Shown one piece after another: positions 1 through 9,533 of a DNA stretch of 64,000 bases (its first letter is position 1; each line of letters starts with the position of its first letter). The stretch covers positions 240,692-304,691 of the forward strand of contig NZ_DLHN01000024.1 of the NCBI RefSeq assembly GCF_002483235.1. Reading direction: 5' to 3'. The DNA is from Pedobacter glucosidilyticus (GTDB taxonomy: Bacteria > Bacteroidota > Bacteroidia > Sphingobacteriales > Sphingobacteriaceae). Made by a program: the position numbers and the translations under genes. The notes beneath the pieces were generated by a model, which searched no databases, was not told the origin of the DNA, and was given only the letters and a program-made list of their open reading frames with translations.

Positions 1-65
1 CCTATGAGGCCGGAAAGCCTTGTGGGTGATAGCCCGTTGTTCTTAAATCTACAAAAATAAAAAGC

Positions 66-641
66 TTACTTAGGCAGCTTCAAGTTATTAAAATTAGTCA
101 TAGTAAGTTCAGCTCCTACCGTTACAAAGCTTTTGATGATAGCTATAGAACGCTCTATCAAAGCAGGCAAATCTGGTATCTCATCTTGATCAAAACCGCT
201 TAATACATAATCAGCCTGACGACCTTTTGGAAAATGATCACTGATACCAAATTTAATGCGACTATACTCGTTAGAACCTAACAGTCCTTCAATACTTTTT
301 AAACCATTATGTCCGGCTGGGCTGCCCTTTGGTTTTAATTTGATAGCTCCAAAAGGAATAGCTAAATCATCAACAATTACCAAGACATTTTCTATTGGAA
401 TTTTTAATTCCTTCATCCAATAACTTACAGCTTTACCACTCAAATTCATATAAGTAGTTGGCTTTATCAGATGCAGCATACGCCCTTTAAAAGAAACTTC
501 TGTATAATAAGCTAGCTTTAACATAGAAAATTTAGCATTCTCTTGTTTCGCTAATTCATCCAACACCATAAAACCTATATTATGGCGGTTGTCAGCATAT
601 TCAGGACCTATATTTCCAAGACCAACAATTAGGTATTTCAT
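66..641 (-). CDS. pth: Peptidyl-tRNA hydrolase
   Basis: Cytoplasmic enzyme that cleaves the ester bond of peptidyl-tRNAs dropped from stalled ribosomes and so recycles tRNA. The 191-aa product has the normal Pth length. The family's active-site set is visible: Asn10 and His20 near the N-terminus, Asn66 in PTTYMNLSG, the Asp91-Asp92 pair, and GHNGL around residues 110-114. It lies 2 bp downstream of the glycosyltransferase gene and is probably the last gene of the tsaD-glycosyltransferase-pth unit. The ATG start gives the canonical MKYLIVGLGN beginning. Confidence 0.97.
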   Translation of the reverse strand: MKYLIVGLGNIGPEYADNRHNIGFMVLDELAKQENAKFSMLKLAYYTEVSFKGRMLHLIKPTTYMNLSGKAVSYWMKELKIPIENVLVIVDDLAIPFGAIKLKPKGSPAGHNGLKSIEGLLGSNEYSRIKFGISDHFPKGRQADYVLSGFDQDEIPDLPALIERSIAIIKSFVTVGAELTMTNFNNLKLPK

Positions 642-643
642 CT

Positions 644-2647
644 TTAATCTTTACGAGCTCTAACTAAGGAAACGCTAGCTTCGGCAATTTCCAATTCTGT
701 TTTAAAATTATTCCAAATATAAACTTTAAGTTCTGCCTGTTTAGAAATCTTAAAATTTTCAAACCTAACAGACTTATATAAAACATACCAATTATCTACC
801 ACTGCCCTATCAGAATGGATGCTAAAGGGTTTCCAAAAAATCATTTTACCTTGCTCTTCTAAAGCAAATACCAAAGTAGCATCTTTTGCATCCTTTTTCT
901 TCAATTTCCATTTAGCAGAGATATTTATACTTTTCACATCGGCATTAATCATGGTTTTAAAAGTAGGTCCAAACTCATCTTTCGATTTTAAAAGCGTAGT
1001 ATCTGTAATAAAACCTGTCCATAGAGGAGATTTTTTTGCCTCATAAAATTCTGGTTCAGCATTTAAAAATTGTTTATTGATACGCCAAATTTTTATATCC
1101 CGCGTATCTAATAATTGATGTTCTTGTACAGAGAAATGATTAACTTCTGGTGGCACAAAATCCAATTCGCCAGCTGCATAAGCGGCATGGTAATTCCAGT
1201 AATGGTAGCCGTCTTCCAACTTTTTAAAGCTTGCATAAGGTATTAGCTTATAATGATTTAACTGAAAACCTAAAAGGTATTTAAACAATCTGATGTGTGT
1301 TCCTGCAGTATAAACGGTAGTGTTTTTCTTATCCTTAATAAACTGCTGAGCTATAGATTTTTGCTCTGGATAATTAAACGCTTTTGCTGATTTTAGCTGT
1401 ACATAAACATTCAGTAAAGGCAATAAAGCTATACCTAAGAAAATATATTTTTGATGTTTGATAAATACAAGCATCAAAGCAAAAATCAGCATTAAACAAA
1501 CTGCTTGATAGATGGCGATGGTCTTTATATCCCAGTATTCGTCCAAAATAATAACCAGCATACTTGTAGCCAAAAGGAAAATAATTGGCCAAAATCTAAA
1601 CAACTTTTTATAATGATGAGCAATGGCTATAGCCGATACAGGCATGATGAATAAATAATGTCTGATATCAACACATAAAGGATGGTAAGAATGATAAGAG
1701 ATACTCCAAAAATTAGCCGTTAAAATAAGTATGATAGCACTTAAAAGCCAAAAGTTCTCTTTAGTTCTGCTATTGGTAAAAGTTTGCTTGGTTAAACATA
1801 AAAAGACAGCTAAAATGGGTAGTATAAAAGTCGATTCTTTAAAAAAATAAAGAAATAACTCATAGCTAATACGATGTAAAACTACCTCTATAGGTTGTCT
1901 ATCATAAGAGCATAAATTGGTTTTATCATATTTTTGAATGAGCTCAAACCTATAAAACCAATTACCAAATTGTAAGTATTGCCAATAAAAATAAATAACC
2001 AAAAACAAGCTCAACCAAAGCACAGCGCTAAACCAAAATTTTAGTCGCTGTAGCCTAATCACATCAAGAACAAAGAAAAAAACAACCAGCGGAAATAAAA
2101 ACCAGATGGTTTCTTTGGTTAATAAACCCAAGAAAATAGTGCTTGCAAACAGGAATCCACTTAAGCCCTGTTTTCTTTGCCAATAAATACTATATCTTGC
2201 TTTATATAAAAAAGTTATAGCAAGCAGTATCAAAAAAGTAATCGGAATATCTACCCCAATTTTGTCGCTATAAAAAGTTATCCAAGGGTTTGAAAGTAAA
2301 ATAGCGGTGGCTATCCAAGTTTTATAGGTTTCTCCTTTTAGATGATCATAAACTAACAACAATAAACCCAAGGAAACCAACATGGGAAAAATGATAGAGA
2401 CACTATCAGAAACGCCAAAAAGCCAATATAAAACCCCTAAAGGAATAACAATACCAAAGCGAAATGTAAAAGTATGACCCCAAACAGGCTGCTTCTGAAA
2501 AAAGGCATGAGCCAGCTCTGCATAATTTAAATCATCAAAACCAAAGTGCCCAGTGTAAGCAAAAAGATGCTGAAAAATCAAAAGAAGAAATCCAGCTAAA
2601 ATGATAGCTAGTCCGCTTAATTTTCTTTTATGGGTAAAATACCTCAT
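644..2647 (-). CDS. Multi-pass membrane glycosyltransferase, GT39/ArnT-like
   Basis: A 667-aa integral membrane protein with about ten hydrophobic segments in the first 420 residues and a soluble C-terminal part. Near the N-terminus, after the first membrane segment, is FDDLNYAE, which fits the acidic pair found in the first periplasmic loop of dolichyl-mannosyltransferase/ArnT-type enzymes. These use polyprenyl-phosphate sugars to modify lipids or proteins outside the membrane. The substrate cannot be read from sequence. The ATG overlaps the tsaD stop in an ATGA arrangement, so the two genes are translationally coupled. The family assignment is by topology and this motif only. Confidence 0.7.
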   Translation of the reverse strand: MRYFTHKRKLSGLAIILAGFLLLIFQHLFAYTGHFGFDDLNYAELAHAFFQKQPVWGHTFTFRFGIVIPLGVLYWLFGVSDSVSIIFPMLVSLGLLLLVYDHLKGETYKTWIATAILLSNPWITFYSDKIGVDIPITFLILLAITFLYKARYSIYWQRKQGLSGFLFASTIFLGLLTKETIWFLFPLVVFFFVLDVIRLQRLKFWFSAVLWLSLFLVIYFYWQYLQFGNWFYRFELIQKYDKTNLCSYDRQPIEVVLHRISYELFLYFFKESTFILPILAVFLCLTKQTFTNSRTKENFWLLSAIILILTANFWSISYHSYHPLCVDIRHYLFIMPVSAIAIAHHYKKLFRFWPIIFLLATSMLVIILDEYWDIKTIAIYQAVCLMLIFALMLVFIKHQKYIFLGIALLPLLNVYVQLKSAKAFNYPEQKSIAQQFIKDKKNTTVYTAGTHIRLFKYLLGFQLNHYKLIPYASFKKLEDGYHYWNYHAAYAAGELDFVPPEVNHFSVQEHQLLDTRDIKIWRINKQFLNAEPEFYEAKKSPLWTGFITDTTLLKSKDEFGPTFKTMINADVKSINISAKWKLKKKDAKDATLVFALEEQGKMIFWKPFSIHSDRAVVDNWYVLYKSVRFENFKISKQAELKVYIWNNFKTELEIAEASVSLVRARKD

Positions 2648-3663
2648 ACGATAGGCATACGAGCTAAAGGCGCAATATCTTGCCCAACAAAATCGCCTTT
2701 CAAGAATTTATAGTAGCCAGCAATGGCAATCATGGCTGCATTGTCTGTACAATATTCAAATTTCGGAATAAAAACATTCCAACCTTTCTGGTGTGCCAAT
2801 GCTGTTAAGGCTGTACGTAGACCAGAGTTTGCTGAAACTCCGCCAGCAATAGCAATATCTGTAATTTGATATTCCTGAGCTGCTTTTTTAAGCTTGTTTA
2901 ATAAGATAGACACGATACGATACTGTACCGAAGCACAAATATCAGCTAAATTTTCTTGAACAAAATTGGGGTTTTCTTTTACATGATCTCTTACAAAATA
3001 CAGGATAGAGGTTTTTAATCCGCTAAAACTAAAGTTTAAGCCCGGTATTTGCGGTTCTGGAAATTGGTAAGCATGCGGATTCCCTGTTTGAGCGTATTGG
3101 TCTATCAAAGGACCACCCGGATAAGGCAGTTCAAGAATTTTAGCTGTTTTATCAAAAGCTTCTCCAGCAGCATCATCTGTGGTTTCTCCTAGTATCTCCA
3201 TCTCAAAATAATCTTTAACCAAAACAATTTGGGTATGCCCACCAGAAACGGTTAAGCAAATAAAAGGAAACTTAGGGAGCTTTTCATCCTCTCTTTGATT
3301 CGGGATAAAATGAGCTAAAATATGCGCCTGCATGTGGTTTACCTCAATTAATGGTATCTCATTTGCTAGAGCAAAAGCCTTGGCAAAAGAGGTTCCCACT
3401 AATAAAGAACCTAATAAACCAGGGCCGCGTGTAAAAGCTACTGCATCTATCTGATTTTTATTTATTTTTGCTGCAACTATGGCTTGGTGAACAGCCGGAA
3501 TAATATTTTGTTGATGTACTCTGGAAGCTAATTCTGGTACTACACCACCATATTGATGATGAATAGTTTGGTTTGCTATAATATTAGACACTATTGCACC
3601 GTCTATACATACAGATGCAGAAGTTTCATCACAAGAGGATTCTATTCCGAGTATTATTGCCAC
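2644..3663 (-). CDS. tsaD: tRNA N6-threonylcarbamoyladenosine transferase TsaD
   Basis: Transfers the threonylcarbamoyl group from TC-AMP to A37 of tRNAs that read ANN codons, together with TsaB and TsaE. The 339-aa length is normal. The ASKHA nucleotide-binding signature is at the N-terminus (GIESSCDETS, residues 6-15). The metal-binding histidines of the HMQAH motif are His110 and His114, and SGGHTQ follows near residue 140. The start is GTG: an in-frame stop lies two codons upstream and no ATG is available, so GTG is well supported. The gene is divergent from the TamB-like gene, whose coding region probably starts only about 10 bp away. Confidence 0.96.
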   Translation of the reverse strand: MAIILGIESSCDETSASVCIDGAIVSNIIANQTIHHQYGGVVPELASRVHQQNIIPAVHQAIVAAKINKNQIDAVAFTRGPGLLGSLLVGTSFAKAFALANEIPLIEVNHMQAHILAHFIPNQREDEKLPKFPFICLTVSGGHTQIVLVKDYFEMEILGETTDDAAGEAFDKTAKILELPYPGGPLIDQYAQTGNPHAYQFPEPQIPGLNFSFSGLKTSILYFVRDHVKENPNFVQENLADICASVQYRIVSILLNKLKKAAQEYQITDIAIAGGVSANSGLRTALTALAHQKGWNVFIPKFEYCTDNAAMIAIAGYYKFLKGDFVGQDIAPLARMPIV

Positions 3664-3673
3664 AAATTATTTT

Positions 3674-6600
3674 ATAAAGTTTAAAAGCAAAATTATTAAA
3701 AAAGTATTCAAAATATCGCTTTATATTTTATTAACTATCATCATCCTGATAGGAACACTTATTTTTTCTTTGCAATTTAAACCTGTACAAACTTGGGCAG
3801 CAAAAAAAGCAGCCGCTTTTTTAGCTGATGAGCTTAAAACCCGTGTAGAAATTGGCTCTTTATATTTGAAACCTTTTAAATCTTTAGTATTAGAAGGCTT
3901 ATTGGTAGAGGATTTAGAAGGTGATACACTTTTACTAGCCCCCGAATTAGAAGTTGATATAAATTACTTCGCCCCGTTTTCTGAAAGAAGAATAGATTTA
4001 GACTATGCAGAGCTTACCAATGCTAAGTTTTTCCTAAAATCTTATAAAGATAGTACCACAAATTTAACTTTTATCATTAACTATTTTGATTCTGGCGTAG
4101 TAGATACCACCCAAAAAAAGCGTCCCTTTAATTTTAACCTCAACAATATCATCATCAAAAATCTAGACTTTAGGTATATCAATTACCTTTCTAAAGTTGT
4201 TTTTAAAGAAGGTATTGATTATAACAACATCCACTTACTGAATTTTAGTGCCGATATCAATAACTTAGATACTAAAAACCATCTTTTCAAAGCACAAATC
4301 AATAAACTTCGATTTAAAGAGAAAACGGGTTTTATACTCAATAATCTTACGGGTGCTTTAACTATAGATACCAATAGCATAACGGTAGAAAATATGCTAC
4401 TGCAAACACCAAGTACAACGCTTACAGACTACTATAGTATGCGTTTTAAAAGCTTTAAAGATTTTCAGGATTTTAATAACCTAGTAAGCGTTGATGCACA
4501 CTTTAAAAATGCTAAAATTGTAGCCAAAGACATTGCCTATTTTGCTCCTCAACTAGCAAAAATGGATTTGGTTTTAGATATAACCGGAAATATAAAAGGT
4601 AGAATTAATAACCTAAAAGCTAGAGATTTAACTATTAAAGCCGGACAAGCAACTTACATTAAAGGAGATTTTAATTTACGAGGCTTACCAGATTGGGATA
4701 ATACTTTTCTAGACCTTAGGTTTGACCAGGTTTACAGCAATAAAAAAGATATTGATTATATCCTTGGAAAAGCTACAGCCAACAAAATTAAAGCCATTCC
4801 GGCTATTATAGATAAATTTGGTAATATCAATTTTAACGGACAGTTTACCGGTTTCCAGAATGATTTTATTGCTTATGGCGAGTTTAAAACTAAGCTAGGC
4901 CGATTGAAATCAGACATCAACATGAAAATTGATAAAGCTGGTATTCCTTCTTATACGGGTAATTTACAAGCTTTTGATTTTAATATAGGCGATTTAACAG
5001 GCCAATCAACCTTAAACCGTACCAGCTTTACAGTTGATGTAAAAGGAAGAGATTTTGAGCTTGATAAGATTTATGAAGAAGTTGCAGCTTCTGTAAAATA
5101 TTTTGACTTTAAAGGCTACCGCTACAGTAATATAAAAGTTGATGGTACTATTAATAAGCAACTTTTTGATGGTAAAGTAAAAGTTAATGATAAAAATCTT
5201 AAACTTGATTTTAATGGTTTAGCTAACCTAAACCCCAGCCTTCCAGAGTTTAAATTTAAAGCGCAAATAAGACAAGCTAATCTTCATAAACTAAACCTTT
5301 ATAAAGATACTGTACAAATTGATGCCGATTTTACTACAAATTTTACAGGCAATAGCCTAGATAATATACAAGGAAATCTGGAGCTTAGCCACGTTAAAGC
5401 CACTACAAAAGATAGCTCTTTTGTAATAGATTCTGTTTATTTAAGGGCCAGAGGAATTGGTAAAGATAGATTGCTTGCGCTTACATCAGATATTGGCGAT
5501 GCTACTATAAAAGGGCAATATGATCTGGCAACCTTACCATCGGCATTTAAAACAGTAGTAAAAAAATATATCCCATCTTTAAAAACTAAAATTGTACCTC
5601 CAAAAGATCAGAATTTTGAGTTTAACATAGATTTAAAGAATTTTGATTATGTATCAAACATCTTTTTCCCTCAAATTAAAATCCCCGAAAGAGGTGTATT
5701 CAATGGTAAATTTGATTCTAAAAATAACCTGGTTAGTTTAAACGGTTATGTAAAAACCATCAAATACAATAATATGGTTTTCAACAATTTAATCATCGAC
5801 CAAAATACAAACCCAAAATCTTTTGAAGCTATTTTATCTTTAGATAAAGTAGAGTTTTCTGAAAATGGCTTATATGTACAAAATATCATTTTACAAAACA
5901 CTTTAAAAAGTGATAGTCTAACTTTTAACGTTAAATTATCTGATAAAGATGCAGTTAACCAATTAGACTTGTACGGCTTGGTAGAGTTTGGTAGCGATAC
6001 TTTAGCAAAAGTAAGCATCTTACCTTCTGATATTATTATTGATAACCAAATATGGAAGGTTGAAGATAAAGCCAGTATTAAATTTGAAGAAAATAAAACC
6101 ATTATAGAAGGTTTTGAGCTATCAAATACCACACAATTGGTAGCTGTTAATGGGGCTATATCAGCCTCTGAAGATGATTTACTAGAAATTGTGATAGAAA
6201 ACTTACAGATGTCTTCTTTAAGTCAGCTTACTAAAAACTTCGGAGTAGAGCTAAAAGGCGTTATGAATGGTACTGCCAACTTATCAGCCATTTTAGGAAA
6301 CCCTAATATTGGAGCAGACATTACCGTAGATTCTTTAAGATATAACAGAACAGAAATTGGATTTGTACGCTTGGCTTCTGCCTACGATAACGAAGAAAAT
6401 AACATCAACATCAAAGCTAGCGTAGAGAAAAACGACAAAAAAACTACAGATATTACAGGTATTGTTGATTTTAAAAGCGAAACAAACAACTTAGATTTGG
6501 CTATGAATTTGGACCAAACAGAACTTATTTTGTTTGAGCCCTTTGTAAAAAACTTAATCACTAAATTAAAGGGGAATATATCATCTGATTTAAAAATCAC

Positions 6601-8164
6601 AGGTAAATTTAGTAACCCACAAATAAATGGAGATGTTAAACTGGCTAATGCCGGGTTTACCGTAAATTATTTAAAAACATCCTATACCATTAATGATGAT
6701 GTAAGCATAGAAAATAGCCTTATACGTTTAGAAGATTTAGAAATTGTAGACGCTTTTAATCACAAAGCCATTGCTAATGGTAGTGTAGACTTAAAAAATC
6801 CATCTAATCCTTTATTAGATATCAGCGTTAAAGCCAATAATTTTATGGCGCTTAACACTACCTCAAAAGATAATGCCATTTATTATGGTACTGCATTTGG
6901 AACAGGGACTTTCACTTTTAAAGGACCTACCGACGCCATGAATATCAATATCAAAGCCAAAACAGAAGAAGGAACAATATTTACCATTCCGCTTAACAAT
7001 GCCTCTACCATAGGTAATAATGATTTTATTACTTATGTTGCTAAAGACACTTCTCTAAATAAAGTCAAAAAAGAGAATTTTTTTAATGGTCTAACCATGG
7101 AGTTTGAGCTTGAAGTAGGACAAACATCTACAGCTAATATTTTAACCGAAGTAGGAAACCTCTCGGGTAAAGGCGACGGGCAATTAAGATTGAGAATCAC
7201 CAGCTTAGGTGATTTTGAAATGTTTGGTGATTATATTATTAACGAAGGTAAATTTGATTTTACAGCCAATAACGTTATCAATAAAACTTTTGATATTAGA
7301 AAAGGTGGTACCATACGCTGGACAGGCGATCCTAGCGATGCAAACATCAATTTAAACGCTGTTTATAGTACACGGGCAAGTCTTTTACCTCTGTACCAAG
7401 CAGCAGGAACTACACTCCCAGATGATCAAAGAAATTTACGTGTTTTGGCTGAAGCTGAGATGATGCTTAAAGGTTCTTTGTTAAACCCTGATATTACTTT
7501 TAACTTGGCTTTTCCTAACAATACTGATATTAAAACGCGTTTGCAGGGTTATTTAGATAATGAAGATAACGAAGCCCAACAAGTGATTAACCTGGTAGTG
7601 AGGAATAGTTTTAACGGAAATTCTGGTGGTGGTATTGGCTTTACCAATAATGATTTATTAGGTTCTGGTTTAGAGCTTGCCTTTAGTAAAATCAATAATA
7701 TTATTTCTCAATCTTTAAATATCAAAAATCTAGATATTAACGTACGCTCGCAAAATGAAATCGGCGGAAGCTATAGCTTTTTCAATAATAGGTTAAGAAT
7801 TACCGGAAACTTTGTAAATAATAGATATTCTAATGATGTGCTAAATAATAACCTCCTAAATTCTAATTTAAATGATTTAACAAGAGACTTAGAAATGAGT
7901 TTTAACATCAATAAAGATGGAAGTTTTATTGCAAAATCTTTTCAAAGACCAACCAATCAGGATTTGTTTAACCTCAATACAGATTTATATGTAAATGGTT
8001 TTGGATTGGTTTACACCCAAGAATACGATACATTTAAAGAATTTATTAGAAATACTTTTGCCCGAGGAAAACGAGAAGCAGAAAGCAAGGAAAATGCTGA
8101 AGATAGAAGAAAAACGTTAAGCAAACCTATTATCGTTACCCCAAAAGAAGAAGAGGAAAATTAA
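3674..8164 (+). CDS. TamB-like translocation and assembly module protein (DUF490), non-canonical start
   Basis: A very large (about 1,496 aa if started here) envelope protein of the AsmA/TamB type: an N-terminal membrane anchor, a long periplasmic stretch of beta-rich repeats, and a C-terminal TamB domain over roughly the last 400 residues. Relatives bridge inner and outer membranes and help lipid or outer-membrane protein transport. The first ATG/GTG/TTG in frame is a TTG at 3770, but the frame is open upstream to 3563. The codons from 3674 encode a basic stretch followed by a strongly hydrophobic helix, exactly the anchor expected for this family. The codon at 3674 is ATA, and no ATG, GTG or TTG precedes the anchor. 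The gene is identified with confidence; the start is not. Confidence 0.85.
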   Translation: MKFKSKIIKKVFKISLYILLTIIILIGTLIFSLQFKPVQTWAAKKAAAFLADELKTRVEIGSLYLKPFKSLVLEGLLVEDLEGDTLLLAPELEVDINYFAPFSERRIDLDYAELTNAKFFLKSYKDSTTNLTFIINYFDSGVVDTTQKKRPFNFNLNNIIIKNLDFRYINYLSKVVFKEGIDYNNIHLLNFSADINNLDTKNHLFKAQINKLRFKEKTGFILNNLTGALTIDTNSITVENMLLQTPSTTLTDYYSMRFKSFKDFQDFNNLVSVDAHFKNAKIVAKDIAYFAPQLAKMDLVLDITGNIKGRINNLKARDLTIKAGQATYIKGDFNLRGLPDWDNTFLDLRFDQVYSNKKDIDYILGKATANKIKAIPAIIDKFGNINFNGQFTGFQNDFIAYGEFKTKLGRLKSDINMKIDKAGIPSYTGNLQAFDFNIGDLTGQSTLNRTSFTVDVKGRDFELDKIYEEVAASVKYFDFKGYRYSNIKVDGTINKQLFDGKVKVNDKNLKLDFNGLANLNPSLPEFKFKAQIRQANLHKLNLYKDTVQIDADFTTNFTGNSLDNIQGNLELSHVKATTKDSSFVIDSVYLRARGIGKDRLLALTSDIGDATIKGQYDLATLPSAFKTVVKKYIPSLKTKIVPPKDQNFEFNIDLKNFDYVSNIFFPQIKIPERGVFNGKFDSKNNLVSLNGYVKTIKYNNMVFNNLIIDQNTNPKSFEAILSLDKVEFSENGLYVQNIILQNTLKSDSLTFNVKLSDKDAVNQLDLYGLVEFGSDTLAKVSILPSDIIIDNQIWKVEDKASIKFEENKTIIEGFELSNTTQLVAVNGAISASEDDLLEIVIENLQMSSLSQLTKNFGVELKGVMNGTANLSAILGNPNIGADITVDSLRYNRTEIGFVRLASAYDNEENNINIKASVEKNDKKTTDITGIVDFKSETNNLDLAMNLDQTELILFEPFVKNLITKLKGNISSDLKITGKFSNPQINGDVKLANAGFTVNYLKTSYTINDDVSIENSLIRLEDLEIVDAFNHKAIANGSVDLKNPSNPLLDISVKANNFMALNTTSKDNAIYYGTAFGTGTFTFKGPTDAMNINIKAKTEEGTIFTIPLNNASTIGNNDFITYVAKDTSLNKVKKENFFNGLTMEFELEVGQTSTANILTEVGNLSGKGDGQLRLRITSLGDFEMFGDYIINEGKFDFTANNVINKTFDIRKGGTIRWTGDPSDANINLNAVYSTRASLLPLYQAAGTTLPDDQRNLRVLAEAEMMLKGSLLNPDITFNLAFPNNTDIKTRLQGYLDNEDNEAQQVINLVVRNSFNGNSGGGIGFTNNDLLGSGLELAFSKINNIISQSLNIKNLDINVRSQNEIGGSYSFFNNRLRITGNFVNNRYSNDVLNNNLLNSNLNDLTRDLEMSFNINKDGSFIAKSFQRPTNQDLFNLNTDLYVNGFGLVYTQEYDTFKEFIRNTFARGKREAESKENAEDRRKTLSKPIIVTPKEEEEN

Positions 8165-8192
8165 TTTCTTAACCTTCCTCTTTCTTTTAAAA

Positions 8193-9398
8193 TTATCTTT
8201 CTTTCATGATGGTATGACCCATTTTATCTCTTTTAGCTTTTAAGTAGAGTTCGTTATGCTTGTTAGATTCAATTTCTATTGGCACATTATCAACTACTTC
8301 TAAGCCGTAACCTATTAAACCAGCTCTTTTTGTAGGGTTATTAGACATTAACTTCATCTTTCTAACACCTAAGCTCCTGATAATCTGAGCTCCTACTCCA
8401 TAATCTCTTTCATCCATACCAAAACCTAAGGCTATATTAGCTTCAAAAGTATCCATTCCGTTTTCTTGTAGATTATAGCTTTTTAGTTTATTTACCAAGC
8501 CTATGCCTCTACCCTCCTGGTTCATGTAAACAATTAAACCCTTCCCTTCTTTCTCTATCATCTCCATGGCTTTATGTAATTGCGGACCACAATCGCATCT
8601 GCAAGAGCCAAAAATATCTCCAGTGATACAAGAACTATGTACCCTAACCAGGATAGGTTCATCGTCTTCCCAACTTCCTTTCACAAGTGCTAAATGGTTT
8701 TCTCCGGTATTCACCTGTGTAAAAGCAACCATTTCAAAATCACCCCACTCTGTTGGTAATTTGACAGATACTTCTTTTTTAATGAGTGACTCGGTTCTTA
8801 AACGATAGCTAATTAAATCCTGAATAGAAACAATCTTCATATCCAGTTTCTTAGCCATTTCTAATAGTTCTGGTAATCTAGCCATTTCGCCTTCTTCGTT
8901 CATGATTTCACAAATCACTCCGGCAGGCTCAAAACCGGCTAGTTCTGCCAAATCAACAGCAGCCTCTGTATGTCCGGCTCTTCTAATCACACCACCGTTT
9001 TTAGAAATTAAAGGAAAAATATGTCCTGGTCTACCTAAATCTTCTGCTTTTATTTTAGGGTCTATAAGCGCCATAATGGTTTTAGAACGGTCTGATGCAG
9101 ATATACCGGTGGTGCAACCGTGACCAATCAGATCAATCGAAACCGTGAAATTGGTTTCAAAAGTGGCAGTGTTTTTACCTACCATAAGCTCAAGGTTTAG
9201 CTCACGACATCTATCTGTAGTGATAGGAGCACAAATTAAACCTCTTCCATGCTTAGCCATAAAGTTAATCACTTCTGGTGTGGCGTTACGAGCAGCTGTT
9301 AAAAAATCACCCTCATTTTCGCGGTCTTCATCATCTACAACTATGATGATTTTACCTGCTTTAATATCCTCAATTGCTTCTTCTATTGTATTAAGCAT
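8193..9398 (-). CDS. ribBA: Bifunctional DHBP synthase / GTP cyclohydrolase II
   Basis: Supplies both precursors of riboflavin. The N-terminal half (about 1-200) makes 3,4-dihydroxy-2-butanone 4-phosphate from ribulose 5-phosphate. The C-terminal half (about 205-400) opens GTP. The RibB acidic loop DDEDRENEGDF is at residues 22-32 and the HTEA motif is around 143-146. The GTP cyclohydrolase zinc cysteines are Cys257, Cys268 and Cys270. Both active sites look complete, and the 401-aa length is normal for the fusion. A TAAATTTG-like -10 element reads toward it at 9467-9474 on the minus strand, without a clear -33 partner. No FMN riboswitch was recognised. Confidence 0.97.
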   Translation of the reverse strand: MLNTIEEAIEDIKAGKIIIVVDDEDRENEGDFLTAARNATPEVINFMAKHGRGLICAPITTDRCRELNLELMVGKNTATFETNFTVSIDLIGHGCTTGISASDRSKTIMALIDPKIKAEDLGRPGHIFPLISKNGGVIRRAGHTEAAVDLAELAGFEPAGVICEIMNEEGEMARLPELLEMAKKLDMKIVSIQDLISYRLRTESLIKKEVSVKLPTEWGDFEMVAFTQVNTGENHLALVKGSWEDDEPILVRVHSSCITGDIFGSCRCDCGPQLHKAMEMIEKEGKGLIVYMNQEGRGIGLVNKLKSYNLQENGMDTFEANIALGFGMDERDYGVGAQIIRSLGVRKMKLMSNNPTKRAGLIGYGLEVVDNVPIEIESNKHNELYLKAKRDKMGHTIMKER

Positions 9399-9533
9399 GT
9401 TTTATAATTTATGTATCTAAAACGTAAACAAATATTGGCTACAAAGTTTAGTTTTTTTGATACAGACAAATTTAATGATTTTAAATACCAATTTTATGTT
9501 TGGATGGTTTGTAGCGTCAAGCCTTTGCAATAA

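Noticed and set aside
1..45. GC-richer segment with GGGTGATAGCCC and GGCCGGAAAGCC that resembles a stretch of 23S rRNA domain I
   Set aside because: Only about 45 bases are visible at the window edge and they join AT-rich sequence directly before the pth stop. That is too short to call an rRNA fragment or another structured RNA.
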